This document shows positions 16,987 through 24,503 of a DNA stretch of 37,666 nucleotides, piece by piece. Within the stretch, counting starts at the first letter, position 1. Every line of letters starts with the position of its first letter. The stretch is from contig JALSLI010000172.1 of assembly GCA_026988395.1 (NCBI GenBank), forward strand, positions 1 to 37,666, given 5' to 3'. The notes beneath the pieces are model-generated. The model did no database searches and was not told the origin of the DNA. It saw only the letters and a program-made list of their open reading frames with translations. The DNA comes from Flavobacteriaceae bacterium (GTDB lineage Bacteria; Bacteroidota; Bacteroidia; Flavobacteriales; Flavobacteriaceae). A program made the translations under genes and the position numbers.

Positions 16987-17754
16987 TTAAACTCCAAAAA
17001 CATCTTTTGAATTTTCTGTAGTACGTTCTGCTACTTCTTGAAGCGGAATCTGATAAATATCCGAAACTTTCTCTGCAATATTTAACAAATAACTGCTCTC
17101 ATTTCGCTTGCCACGATATGGTGTTGGTGCCAAATATGGAGCATCTGTTTCCAATACAACATTTTGTAACGGAATTTCATGTAAAAATTTATCAATCTTA
17201 CCGTTTTTAAAAGTTGCCACACCACCAATACCTAATTTCATATTGTACGAAACCGCTTTTCTTGCTTGTTCTAAATTTCCGGTAAAACAATGAAAAATAC
17301 CAAATAGTTTATCGTCTTTTGTATCTTCTAAAACTTCAAAAACCTCATCAAATGCATCTCTGCAATGAATTACGATAGGCAAGTTTTTTTCTTTTGCCCA
17401 AAAAATTTGTTGTTTAAAAGCATCTTGCTGCTGTTGCAAAAAAGTTTTATCCCAATATAAATCGATTCCTATTTCGCCAACTGCATAAAAATTCCGTTTG
17501 TCCAGCCAATTTTTAACATGTTGTAACTCATCCAAATAATTTTCTTTTACGTGTGTAGGATGCAAACCCATCATTAAAAACATATTTTCAGGAAATTGTT
17601 TCTCTAGTGCAAACATACTTTCGGTCGTAGCCGAATCGATTGCCGGTATAAAAAAACGTGTTACACCATTTTTAATAGCTCGTTGCACCACTTCTGCCCT
17701 ATCTTCATTAAATTGCTCTGCATATAAATGTGTGTGTGTATCGGTTAAAATCAT
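16987..17754 (-). CDS. TatD-family metal-dependent hydrolase/DNase
   Basis: This 255-residue TIM-barrel hydrolase has the HxH metal motif at the N terminus (DTHTHLY), GLHPTHV and the Glu of VGEIGIDLYWD near residue 95, plus IVIHCRDAFDEVFEVL, GIFHCFTG and LETDAPYLAPTPYRGKRNE. TatD proteins act as 3'-5' exonucleases on DNA or RNA, or as D-aminoacyl-tRNA-type hydrolases; the substrate here is not known. The ATG at 17754 is chosen. An in-frame TTG at 17772 lies inside the TAGTTTTG -7 box. The gene is convergent with the helicase gene and divergent from the small lipoprotein. Confidence 0.93.
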   Translation of the reverse strand: MILTDTHTHLYAEQFNEDRAEVVQRAIKNGVTRFFIPAIDSATTESMFALEKQFPENMFLMMGLHPTHVKENYLDELQHVKNWLDKRNFYAVGEIGIDLYWDKTFLQQQQDAFKQQIFWAKEKNLPIVIHCRDAFDEVFEVLEDTKDDKLFGIFHCFTGNLEQARKAVSYNMKLGIGGVATFKNGKIDKFLHEIPLQNVVLETDAPYLAPTPYRGKRNESSYLLNIAEKVSDIYQIPLQEVAERTTENSKDVFGV

Positions 17755-17769
17755 CTGTACTTTTTTTTG

Positions 17770-17777
17770 CAAAACTA
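17770..17777 (-). promoter_or_regulatory. -7 box (TAGTTTTG) of the TatD-family gene
   Basis: On the minus strand TAGTTTTG lies 15 nt before the ATG at 17754. It overlaps the alternative TTG start, which it therefore excludes. No properly spaced -33 TTG seen. Confidence 0.55.
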
Positions 17778-17809
17778 CATCAATTTATTATCAGATTAAA
17801 TAATTTTAT

Positions 17810-17817
17810 TATATTTG
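17810..17817 (+). promoter_or_regulatory. -7 box (TATATTTG) of the small lipoprotein gene
   Basis: TATATTTG fits TAnnTTTG and lies 21 nt before the ATG at 17839. It is divergent from the TatD -7 box 32 nt away. Confidence 0.5.
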
Positions 17818-17838
17818 GAATAAAAAACAGCACTTATC

Positions 17839-18345
17839 ATGAAAAAAATTATTCCATTTATTGTAATTATTTCCATTTTGAGTTTCTTTTTACCAAGTTG
17901 TAACGGAAACGATTCCAATCCGGAAACCAATTATTATATGAAAGCCAAAATTAATGATACTATCGATTTTAAATCGGAAGGTTATTTGGCACAAAGTATC
18001 TTTTTACAAGTTGAAAACACAATCAGTTTTACAGGAATGACATCAGATAATCGCAGCATAGCAATACTTATAGATACATCTGATTATTCCGGCGGAGTTG
18101 CAACTTATAACGAACAAAAGGTAACCTTTATGTTTTCTATTGACGAAAATTCAGGAGGTGTTTCTTATTCTTCAATTTTAGGCGGACAAGGTACATTAAC
18201 GATTACCGAAGAAGATGAAAATCACGTAAAAGGAACTTTTAATTTTACGGCAAATTTAGTTGGAGGAAATCCACAAGACTACAATTTAGGACAAACCGTT
18301 ACGATTACCAACGGAACTTTTAACAGCAAAAAAATAAACTACTAA
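17839..18345 (+). CDS. Putative lipoprotein, DUF6252-like
   Basis: This 168-residue protein has a signal peptide ending in a lipobox Cys near residue 21 (FFLPSC). The mature part is beta-rich with a small-domain pattern seen in Flavobacteriia lipoproteins: an early YMKAKINDTIDF strand pair and a late GTFNFTANLV then VTITNGTFN. This pattern recalls DUF6252, but I cannot confirm it. No catalytic motif is seen. The protein probably sits on the periplasmic face of a membrane or on the surface. It is transcribed alone; smpB 54 nt downstream has its own -7 box. Confidence 0.6.
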   Translation: MKKIIPFIVIISILSFFLPSCNGNDSNPETNYYMKAKINDTIDFKSEGYLAQSIFLQVENTISFTGMTSDNRSIAILIDTSDYSGGVATYNEQKVTFMFSIDENSGGVSYSSILGGQGTLTITEEDENHVKGTFNFTANLVGGNPQDYNLGQTVTITNGTFNSKKINY

Positions 18346-18386
18346 AAAATATCCATAAAATAACATCTGCAAAAATAATAAAACCT

Positions 18387-18394
18387 TATTTTTG
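18387..18394 (+). promoter_or_regulatory. -7 box (TATTTTTG) of smpB
   Basis: TATTTTTG followed by CACCA and then the ATG at 18400, a 5-nt gap that predicts a leaderless or near-leaderless transcript. Confidence 0.58.
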
Positions 18395-18399
18395 CACCA

Positions 18400-18858
18400 A
18401 TGCAACCAAAAGTAAACATAAAGAATAAAAAAGCTCGTTTTGAATATGAGATTTTAAAAAAATACGTTGCCGGAATTGTATTAACCGGTACCGAAATAAA
18501 ATCTATTAGACAAAATAAAGCCAGAATAACCGATAGTTTCTGCGAGTTTAATGACCGTGGCGAATTATTTGTTGTAAATATGTATATCGAAGAATATATT
18601 CATGGCTCGCATTACAACCACAAACCAAAAAGTGAACGCAAACTACTTTTAAACAAAAAAGAACTGCAAAAACTGGAACGCGAAGTGAAAAATTCCGGTT
18701 TAACAATTGTTCCTCTTCGTCTTTTTTTAAATGAAAAAGGATTGGCTAAATTGGAAATTGCCTTGGCAAAAGGAAAAAAACTACACGATAAAAGACAAGT
18801 TTTAAAAGAGCGTGATACCAAACGTGATCTGGCAAGAATAAAAAAGGAATATAAATAA
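18400..18858 (+). CDS. smpB: SsrA-binding protein SmpB
   Basis: This 152-residue protein binds tmRNA and delivers it to stalled ribosomes for trans-translation. It shows [10 protein letters not shown], the conserved [11 protein letters not shown], the [23 protein letters not shown] core, and the basic tail with [18 protein letters not shown] that reaches into the ribosomal A site. The length is usual. The start has a -7 box 5 nt upstream. The stop is 1 nt before the UbiA gene, so the two are co-transcribed. The tmRNA gene itself is not in the window. Confidence 0.96.
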   Translation: MQPKVNIKNKKARFEYEILKKYVAGIVLTGTEIKSIRQNKARITDSFCEFNDRGELFVVNMYIEEYIHGSHYNHKPKSERKLLLNKKELQKLEREVKNSGLTIVPLRLFLNEKGLAKLEIALAKGKKLHDKRQVLKERDTKRDLARIKKEYK

Positions 18859-18859
18859 A

Positions 18860-19729
18860 ATGGCTTTTTTACGATTAATCCGGTTTAAGAATTTAATCTT
18901 GTTATTTTTAGCATTATTCCTTACACATTTTTATTACACCAAATATGAGGACATCTCACTAAATTTTAATATAACTTCTTTTATCTTATTAGTTATATCT
19001 ATACTATTAATTACCTCGGCAGGAAATGTTATAAATGACCTTTTAGATACGGAAACCGATAAAATTAATAAACCCGAAAAAGTTATCATCAACAAATTTA
19101 TATCCTACGAAAAAGGCTTAAAAATATACTTTTTACTAAACCTTACAAGTCTAATTTTTGCAAGTTACCTAAGTTTTAAAATTGGTAATTTAAAACTACT
19201 TTTTATCTTTATCGTTACTATTTTTCTCTTGTATTTATACTCAGAAATCCTCAAAGGAAAACCACTTTTAGGTAATCTTTTAATTGCACTTTTAACACCG
19301 GCACCTATCCTAATTCTTCCCTATTTTGATTTACCGGAATCTCATATAAAAACTACGGTTTTAAATACTGTATGTATTATTTATATCTTTGGTTTTTTAT
19401 TAAATCTAATACGTGAAATTATTAAAGATATTGAGGATTATAAAGGTGACAAACAACAAAAAATCAATACATTTAGTGTTAAATACGGCACAGAAAAATC
19501 CATTTTTTTGGTTCGTGTTCTAATTGTCTTTACAATGATTTTACTTCAAATTTCAATAGTATATTTGTTTAAAATCAATCCTTTTTTAGCTTCCTATTTA
19601 TTTGTTTTTATACAAACACCTTTACTCTATATTTTTTTACAAATCACAGAGAAAAACACTAAAAAAATGAGTTTTATATTAAAAATCATCTTATTATTTG
19701 GTGTCTTTTCCATGTTACTAATCAATTAA
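18860..19729 (+). CDS. UbiA-family prenyltransferase, DGGGP-synthase-like
   Basis: This 289-residue integral membrane protein has about eight hydrophobic helices. The two Asp-rich prenyl-diphosphate/Mg sites are present: NDLLDTETD (59-67, the NDxxDxxxD form) and DIEDYKGD in the second half. Flavobacteriia homologues are annotated as geranylgeranylglycerol-phosphate geranylgeranyltransferase, an enzyme of archaeal-type ether lipids, but menaquinone or haem prenylation cannot be excluded from the sequence. It is translationally close to smpB (1-nt gap), and maf follows 16 nt downstream, so all three probably form one transcript. Confidence 0.82.
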   Translation: MAFLRLIRFKNLILLFLALFLTHFYYTKYEDISLNFNITSFILLVISILLITSAGNVINDLLDTETDKINKPEKVIINKFISYEKGLKIYFLLNLTSLIFASYLSFKIGNLKLLFIFIVTIFLLYLYSEILKGKPLLGNLLIALLTPAPILILPYFDLPESHIKTTVLNTVCIIYIFGFLLNLIREIIKDIEDYKGDKQQKINTFSVKYGTEKSIFLVRVLIVFTMILLQISIVYLFKINPFLASYLFVFIQTPLLYIFLQITEKNTKKMSFILKIILLFGVFSMLLIN

Positions 19730-19745
19730 TTTTATAACTCGGCTT

Positions 19746-20327
19746 ATGCTATTTACAAAAAAACTTCAAAATAAAAACATTATTCTTGCTTCAAAATCAC
19801 CAAGAAGACAGCAATTGTTAAAAGAGTTAAATATTCCGTTTAAAATTGAAACCAAAGAAGTTGCCGAGGAATATTCCAAACTTTTAAAAAAGAAAAAAAT
19901 AACCGAATATCTTGCCAAACTAAAAGCAAAACCTTTTACCAATTTAAAAGAAAGTGATATTTTAGTTACATCAGATACGATAGTTTGGTTTAAAGGAAAA
20001 CCATTAGAAAAACCAAAAAACTTAGAGGATGCCAAAAAGATGCTACAACAACTTTCCGGTAAAAAACATAAAGTAATTACTTCGGTTTGTCTTACATCAA
20101 AAAATAAGCAAATTGTTTTTAGTGATAAAACTTCGGTTTATTTTAAAAAACTAACAGAAGAAGAGATAAAATATTATGTAGAAAATTACAAACCATTAGA
20201 CAAAGCCGGAAGTTATGGCGTACAAGAATGGATTGGATTAATCGGAATAAAAAAAATCAAAGGAAGTTATTACAATATTGTAGGATTTCCTGTTCATAAA
20301 TTTTATAAAGAAATTTTAAAATTTTAA
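19746..20327 (+). CDS. maf: Maf-family nucleoside triphosphate pyrophosphatase
   Basis: This 193-residue enzyme hydrolyses non-canonical or modified NTPs (dTTP/UTP-type) to monophosphates and is named for its effect on septum formation. The N-terminal signature ILASKSPRRQQLLKEL (residues 13-28) and the catalytic segments LVTSDTIVWFKGKPLEKP and YKPLDKAGSYGVQEWIG are present. The length is typical. It is the third gene of the smpB-ubiA-maf unit. The next gene has its own -7 box. Confidence 0.94.
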   Translation: MLFTKKLQNKNIILASKSPRRQQLLKELNIPFKIETKEVAEEYSKLLKKKKITEYLAKLKAKPFTNLKESDILVTSDTIVWFKGKPLEKPKNLEDAKKMLQQLSGKKHKVITSVCLTSKNKQIVFSDKTSVYFKKLTEEEIKYYVENYKPLDKAGSYGVQEWIGLIGIKKIKGSYYNIVGFPVHKFYKEILKF

Positions 20328-20349
20328 ACGGCAAACTCTTTGTTTTACC

Positions 20350-20357
20350 TATTTTTG
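20350..20357 (+). promoter_or_regulatory. -7 box (TATTTTTG) of the transketolase gene
   Basis: TATTTTTG fits TAnnTTTG and lies 27 nt before the ATG at 20385. No -33 element at the right distance. Confidence 0.5.
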
Positions 20358-20384
20358 TAATCAAATAAACGATACCTTATCAAA

Positions 20385-21338
20385 ATGAAAAAATACACTT
20401 ATACCGAAAAAAAGGATACGCGTTCCGGTTTTGGAGATGCATTAACTGAATTAGGAAGAAAAAATAAAAATGTGGTTGCACTATGTGCCGATTTGATTGG
20501 TTCGTTAAAAATGGGTGATTTCAAAAAAGAAAATCCCGAACGTTTTTTTCAAGTTGGTATCGCTGAAGCTAATATGATGGGCATCGCTGCCGGTCTTACT
20601 ATTGGCGGAAAAATTCCGTTTACCGGAACTTTTGCTAATTTTTCAACAGCTAGAGTGTATGATCAAATTAGACAATCTATTGCTTATTCTGAGAAAAATG
20701 TTAAAATATGCGCTTCGCATTCCGGTTTAACCTTAGGCGAAGATGGTGCAACACACCAAACTTTAGAAGACATTGGATTAATGAAAATGCTTCCGGGAAT
20801 GGTGGTTATCAACACTTGCGATTACAACCAAACCTATGCCGCTACTTTAGCGATTGCAGATTATGTTGGACCTGTTTACTTGCGTTTTGGAAGACCAAAA
20901 GTACCAAATTTTACACCAAAAAATCAGAAGTTTGAAATTGGAAAAGCCATTAAATTAACCGAAGGAAAAGATGTTACCATCCTAGCTACAGGTCATTTGG
21001 TTTGGGAAGCTTTACAGGCAGCAGAACAACTTTTTGAAAAAGGAATTGAAGCCGAAGTGATTAATATTCACACCATAAAACCATTAGACACAAAAGCTAT
21101 TTTAGATTCCGTTGCCAAAACAAAATGTGTGGTTACTTGTGAAGAACATAGCTATCTTGGAGGCTTAGGTGAAAGTGTTGCTCGAGTTTTAACCCTAAAC
21201 AATCCATTACCACAAGAATTTATTGCTACAAAAGATACTTTTGGCGAATCCGGTACACCGGAACAATTGTTAGAAAAATACGAACTAAACGATAAAGCAA
21301 TTGTAAAAGCAGTTGAAAAAGTGCTAAAAAGAAAATAA
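20385..21338 (+). CDS. Transketolase, C-terminal subunit
   Basis: This 317-residue protein corresponds to the pyrimidine-binding and C-terminal domains of transketolase. It shows the catalytic Glu in VGIAEANMMGIAAGL, then FATFANFSTARVYDQIRQ-like and HSGLTLGEDGATHQ motifs, YLRFGRPK, and a C-terminal Rossmann-like domain. Split transketolases need a separate N-terminal subunit that binds the diphosphate of thiamine diphosphate. No such gene is adjacent: the upstream gene is maf and the downstream one an outer-membrane barrel. The partner must therefore be encoded outside the window. The complex would act in the pentose phosphate pathway and supply erythrose 4-phosphate for DAHP synthase. Confidence 0.92.
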   Translation: MKKYTYTEKKDTRSGFGDALTELGRKNKNVVALCADLIGSLKMGDFKKENPERFFQVGIAEANMMGIAAGLTIGGKIPFTGTFANFSTARVYDQIRQSIAYSEKNVKICASHSGLTLGEDGATHQTLEDIGLMKMLPGMVVINTCDYNQTYAATLAIADYVGPVYLRFGRPKVPNFTPKNQKFEIGKAIKLTEGKDVTILATGHLVWEALQAAEQLFEKGIEAEVINIHTIKPLDTKAILDSVAKTKCVVTCEEHSYLGGLGESVARVLTLNNPLPQEFIATKDTFGESGTPEQLLEKYELNDKAIVKAVEKVLKRK

Positions 21339-21382
21339 AAAAGGTAATCTACCGTTTTAATACAAACTCTTAAACAAAACAA

Positions 21383-21997
21383 ATGAAAAAAATAATTTTT
21401 ATTCTCACATTAATTAGTTTTACTTTTAGTCAAGCTCAAGATGACAAAATGTTTGATTTTGGTTTAGTCTTAGGTGCTAATTACAGCTCAACAGATAATC
21501 TAAATATTTCCGGCGGTATAACAGGTGTACAAGAAACAATAAAAAGTGCCAAAAAAATGGGTGTTCATGGAGGGCTTTTCTTCCAAATCAATTTTAACGA
21601 AATGTATTTACGTCCGGAAGTACTTTATACCATGACAAAAACAAACTACGAAGACATTGATTTTGACCAAACAAAAATTGATGTTCCTGTTTTATACGGT
21701 TTCAAACTTATTGGTCCTGTTAGTATGTTTGCAGGTCCGTCATTTCAATATCTACTAACTACTAAATTAGAAGATGTTGATTACAAAAATATTGATATAC
21801 AATCCGATTTAGCTGTAAATGCACAAGTTGGTTTAGCCGTTAAATTCGGCAAACAAATTCGTTTGGATGTGCGTTATGAAAAAGGATTATCAGATAATAT
21901 TATTACTATAAAAGATAATGATATTATAGATGCCTTACAATACGACATCAATGTAAAACCGGAACAATTTATGGTGAGTTTATCGCTTCAACTGTAA
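21383..21997 (+). CDS. Outer-membrane beta-barrel protein (PorT/OmpW-like fold class)
   Basis: This 204-residue protein has a signal peptide (residues 1 to about 18, ending SQAQ). Alternating strands follow, such as FGLVLGANYSSTDN, GVHGGLFFQINF, MYLRPEVLYTM, VDVPVLYGFKLIGPVSMFAGPSFQYLL-type segments, and a final MVSLSLQL strand ending in a hydrophobic residue. This is the porin-family/OMP_b-brl_2 pattern widespread in Bacteroidota. Function is unknown. The acid phosphatase gene begins 23 nt downstream and may share the transcript. Confidence 0.8.
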   Translation: MKKIIFILTLISFTFSQAQDDKMFDFGLVLGANYSSTDNLNISGGITGVQETIKSAKKMGVHGGLFFQINFNEMYLRPEVLYTMTKTNYEDIDFDQTKIDVPVLYGFKLIGPVSMFAGPSFQYLLTTKLEDVDYKNIDIQSDLAVNAQVGLAVKFGKQIRLDVRYEKGLSDNIITIKDNDIIDALQYDINVKPEQFMVSLSLQL

Positions 21998-22020
21998 GTT
22001 ATAATTTCTAATTAAAATCC

Positions 22021-22836
22021 ATGAAAAGGTATCTAAAATTAATTCTAATTTTTATTTTATTTTTAAGTTTAGGATGTAAAACAACATCAAAAATTACAAC
22101 CGTAAATCCAGATTCTTCAACCGATAAATATAAAGTTTACGAGCAAGCAGTTTTATGGCAACAAAACGCGGCAGAATATAAAGCTCTCTGTTTTCAGGCT
22201 TACAATACGGCAAAATTAAATTTAGAGAATTACAAAGGAAAACAGTTTTTAAGACCCTTAGCTGTAATTACCGACATTGATGAAACGGTACTGGATAACA
22301 GTCCGTATAACGCAAGAATGATACTTTCCGGAAAAGGCTATACTCGCGAAAGCTGGTTGTCATGGGGAAAAGAATTAAAAGCCAGACCGATTCCGGGAGC
22401 CTTAGATTTTTTTAAGGAAGCATTTAAAATGGGAATTACTATTTTTTATGTTTCCAATAGATTTGATGCTCAAAAACCGGAAACAATTGCCAATTTAAAA
22501 AAAGTTGGATTTCCGGGTGTGGATGAAAATCACGTTTTATTAAGAACAAATACAAGCAGCAAGGAAGCTAGAAGGAAACAAATTGAAGAAAAATACCAAG
22601 TTATTATGTTATTTGGTGATAATTTAACCGATTTCTCTGAGGAATTTGAAAAACAACCAACTGCAAAACGAAATGCTTTAGTAGAGAAAATGAAAACTCA
22701 ATTTGGTAAAAAATACATTGTTTTACCAAATCCGATTTATGGTGATTGGGAAACCAAAGGTATTTTTGAAGGTTCGTATAAATGGACTACTAAACAAAAA
22801 GATTCTATTAGAAAAGCTAAGTTGCGGTTGAATTAG
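22021..22836 (+). CDS. Acid phosphatase / 5'-nucleotidase, lipoprotein e(P4) family
   Basis: This 271-residue lipoprotein has a lipobox Cys near residue 19 (LSLGCKTT). The class C acid phosphatase HAD signature is clear: DIDETVLDNSPYNARM near residue 82-97 (DxDET), then YVSNRFDAQ near 144 and LFGDNLTDFSE near 199. In e(P4) relatives the enzyme dephosphorylates nucleotides such as NMN outside the cytoplasm, aiding nucleoside uptake. Length and motif spacing are normal. It is the last gene before the restriction-modification module. Confidence 0.93.
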   Translation: MKRYLKLILIFILFLSLGCKTTSKITTVNPDSSTDKYKVYEQAVLWQQNAAEYKALCFQAYNTAKLNLENYKGKQFLRPLAVITDIDETVLDNSPYNARMILSGKGYTRESWLSWGKELKARPIPGALDFFKEAFKMGITIFYVSNRFDAQKPETIANLKKVGFPGVDENHVLLRTNTSSKEARRKQIEEKYQVIMLFGDNLTDFSEEFEKQPTAKRNALVEKMKTQFGKKYIVLPNPIYGDWETKGIFEGSYKWTTKQKDSIRKAKLRLN

Positions 22837-22883
22837 TATGAATCTAGTTTATTCAAAAAATATATATTCATATAACTTATTTT

Positions 22884-23252
22884 ATGGATAAATTAACAAA
22901 AGAACAAAGAAAAAAAAATATGAGAGCTGTAAAAAGCAAAGGGTCTAAAATTGAAGTAAGACTTGCAAAAGCTCTTTGGAAAAAAGGTTACAGGTATAGA
23001 AAAAATGATAAAACAGTTTTTGGAAAACCTGATATAACTTTTAAAAATTTAAAAATTGCTATTTTTTGTGATAGCGAATTTTGGCATGGAAAAGATTGGG
23101 ATATAAAAAAACATGAACACAAGTCTAATATAAAATTTTGGCATAAAAAAATTGAACGTAATATCGAAAGAGATAAAGAGGTTAATAAACAATTGTTAAA
23201 AGACGGTTGGAAAGTTTTACGCTTTTGGGGTAAAGAAATCGAAAAAAATTAG
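22884..23252 (+). CDS. vsr: Very-short-patch repair (Vsr-like) endonuclease
   Basis: This 122-residue protein has the Vsr pattern: RKKNMRAVKSKGSKIEVRLAK at the start, the catalytic Asp in GKPDITF (about 47-53), the FWHGKDW segment near 67-73, and a C-terminal NKQLLKDGWKVLRFWGKEI. Vsr nicks 5' of the T in T:G mismatches that arise when 5-methylcytosine deaminates in the methylase target site. The Cys/His zinc ligands of the E. coli enzyme are absent here (DSEFWHGKDW). It lies 24 nt upstream of the C5 methyltransferase, the expected partner. It is the first gene of the module; no exact -7 box was found. Confidence 0.88.
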   Translation: MDKLTKEQRKKNMRAVKSKGSKIEVRLAKALWKKGYRYRKNDKTVFGKPDITFKNLKIAIFCDSEFWHGKDWDIKKHEHKSNIKFWHKKIERNIERDKEVNKQLLKDGWKVLRFWGKEIEKN

Positions 23253-23276
23253 ATTTTTGTGTATTAGAAATAACAA

Positions 23277-24503
23277 ATGAAATTAATAAAAGTAGAAATG
23301 AAAAAATACAGCGAATTAAAAAATAAAATAAACATTGATGTAGTAAAAGAAAAAGCTGAAGGTTTGTCTTATTTAACTCATTTCTTACACCATAATGAGA
23401 ATGGAATATCTCATTATTACAAAAATAAAGCAGAAAACTTCATAAATAATGTAGTTTCTGAACCGTTGTTTCCTGAATATCTGAAATTAAAATTTGATGT
23501 TCCTTTTCCCCCTATTAAAAATCCTAAATTCACATTTATCGATTTATTTGCAGGCATCGGAGGATTTAGAATTGCTATGCAAAATTTAGGAGGTGATTGT
23601 GTTTTCTCATCTGAAATCAACAATTATGCAAAAAAAACTTACGATGCTAATTTTGGAGAAGTTCCTTTTGGTGATATCACAAAAATAGATGAAAATGATG
23701 TGCCTGAACACGATGTGCTATGTGCCGGATTTCCTTGTCAAGCATTTTCAATTGCAGGAAAAAGAAAAGGTTTCAAAGATGAAACTAGAGGTACATTGTT
23801 TTTTGATATTGCAAGAATAATTGAAGCTAAAAAACCAAAAGCATTTTTTCTAGAAAATGTAAAAGGACTCAAAAATCATGATAAAGGTAGAACCTTAAAA
23901 ACTATTTTGAAAGTTTTAAGAGAAGATTTAGATTATTTTGTGCCTGAACCTAAAATAATGAATGCCAAAGATTTTGGTGTGCCGCAAAATAGAGAACGTA
24001 TTTTTATAATTGGTTTTAGAAAAGATTTGAATATAACAAAATTTGAATACCCAAAACCTCTAAAAAGGAAAGTTAAATTTGCTGATGTAAAAGAAAAGGA
24101 TACTGTTTCTGTTAAATATTATTTATCAACAGTATATCAAAATACTTTAAAAAATCATAAACAGAGACATTCAAATAAAGGAAATGGGTTTGGGTTTGAA
24201 ATAATTCCTGATGACCAATGTGCAAATGCTATTGTTGTTGGAGGTATGGGAAGAGAAAGAAATATTGTAGTAGATTGTAGATTAACTGACTTTACGCCAA
24301 TTACAAAGATAAAAGGGGAAGTGAATCGTGATGGATGGCGTAGAATGACACCCAGGGAATGGGCAAGACTACAAGGTTTTCCTGAAAAATTTATTATTCC
24401 GGTTTCCGATGCACAAGCATACAAACAGTTTGGTAATTCAGTTGCAATTCCTGCTATTTCAGCAACAGCAAAACAAATAATCAATAAAATAATAAAGGAA
24501 TGA
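23277..24503 (+). CDS. dcm: DNA (cytosine-5-)-methyltransferase
   Basis: This 408-residue type II C5 methyltransferase has motif I DLFAGIGGF (89-97), motif IV GFPCQAFSIAGKRKGF with catalytic Cys154, motif VI ENVKG (193-197), motif VIII QNRERIFIIGFR, motif IX RMTPREWARLQGFP and motif X QFGNSVAIP. The region between VIII and IX, including KGNGFGFEI and ANAIVVGGMGRERN, would hold the target-recognition segment. The recognition sequence cannot be read from it. An N-terminal extension of about 85 residues precedes motif I. The stop overlaps the start of the next gene by 4 nt (ATGA), which couples it to the presumed endonuclease. Met8 is an alternative start. Proline codons are mostly CCT, unlike the acid phosphatase gene. 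Confidence 0.95.
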   Translation: MKLIKVEMKKYSELKNKINIDVVKEKAEGLSYLTHFLHHNENGISHYYKNKAENFINNVVSEPLFPEYLKLKFDVPFPPIKNPKFTFIDLFAGIGGFRIAMQNLGGDCVFSSEINNYAKKTYDANFGEVPFGDITKIDENDVPEHDVLCAGFPCQAFSIAGKRKGFKDETRGTLFFDIARIIEAKKPKAFFLENVKGLKNHDKGRTLKTILKVLREDLDYFVPEPKIMNAKDFGVPQNRERIFIIGFRKDLNITKFEYPKPLKRKVKFADVKEKDTVSVKYYLSTVYQNTLKNHKQRHSNKGNGFGFEIIPDDQCANAIVVGGMGRERNIVVDCRLTDFTPITKIKGEVNRDGWRRMTPREWARLQGFPEKFIIPVSDAQAYKQFGNSVAIPAISATAKQIINKIIKE

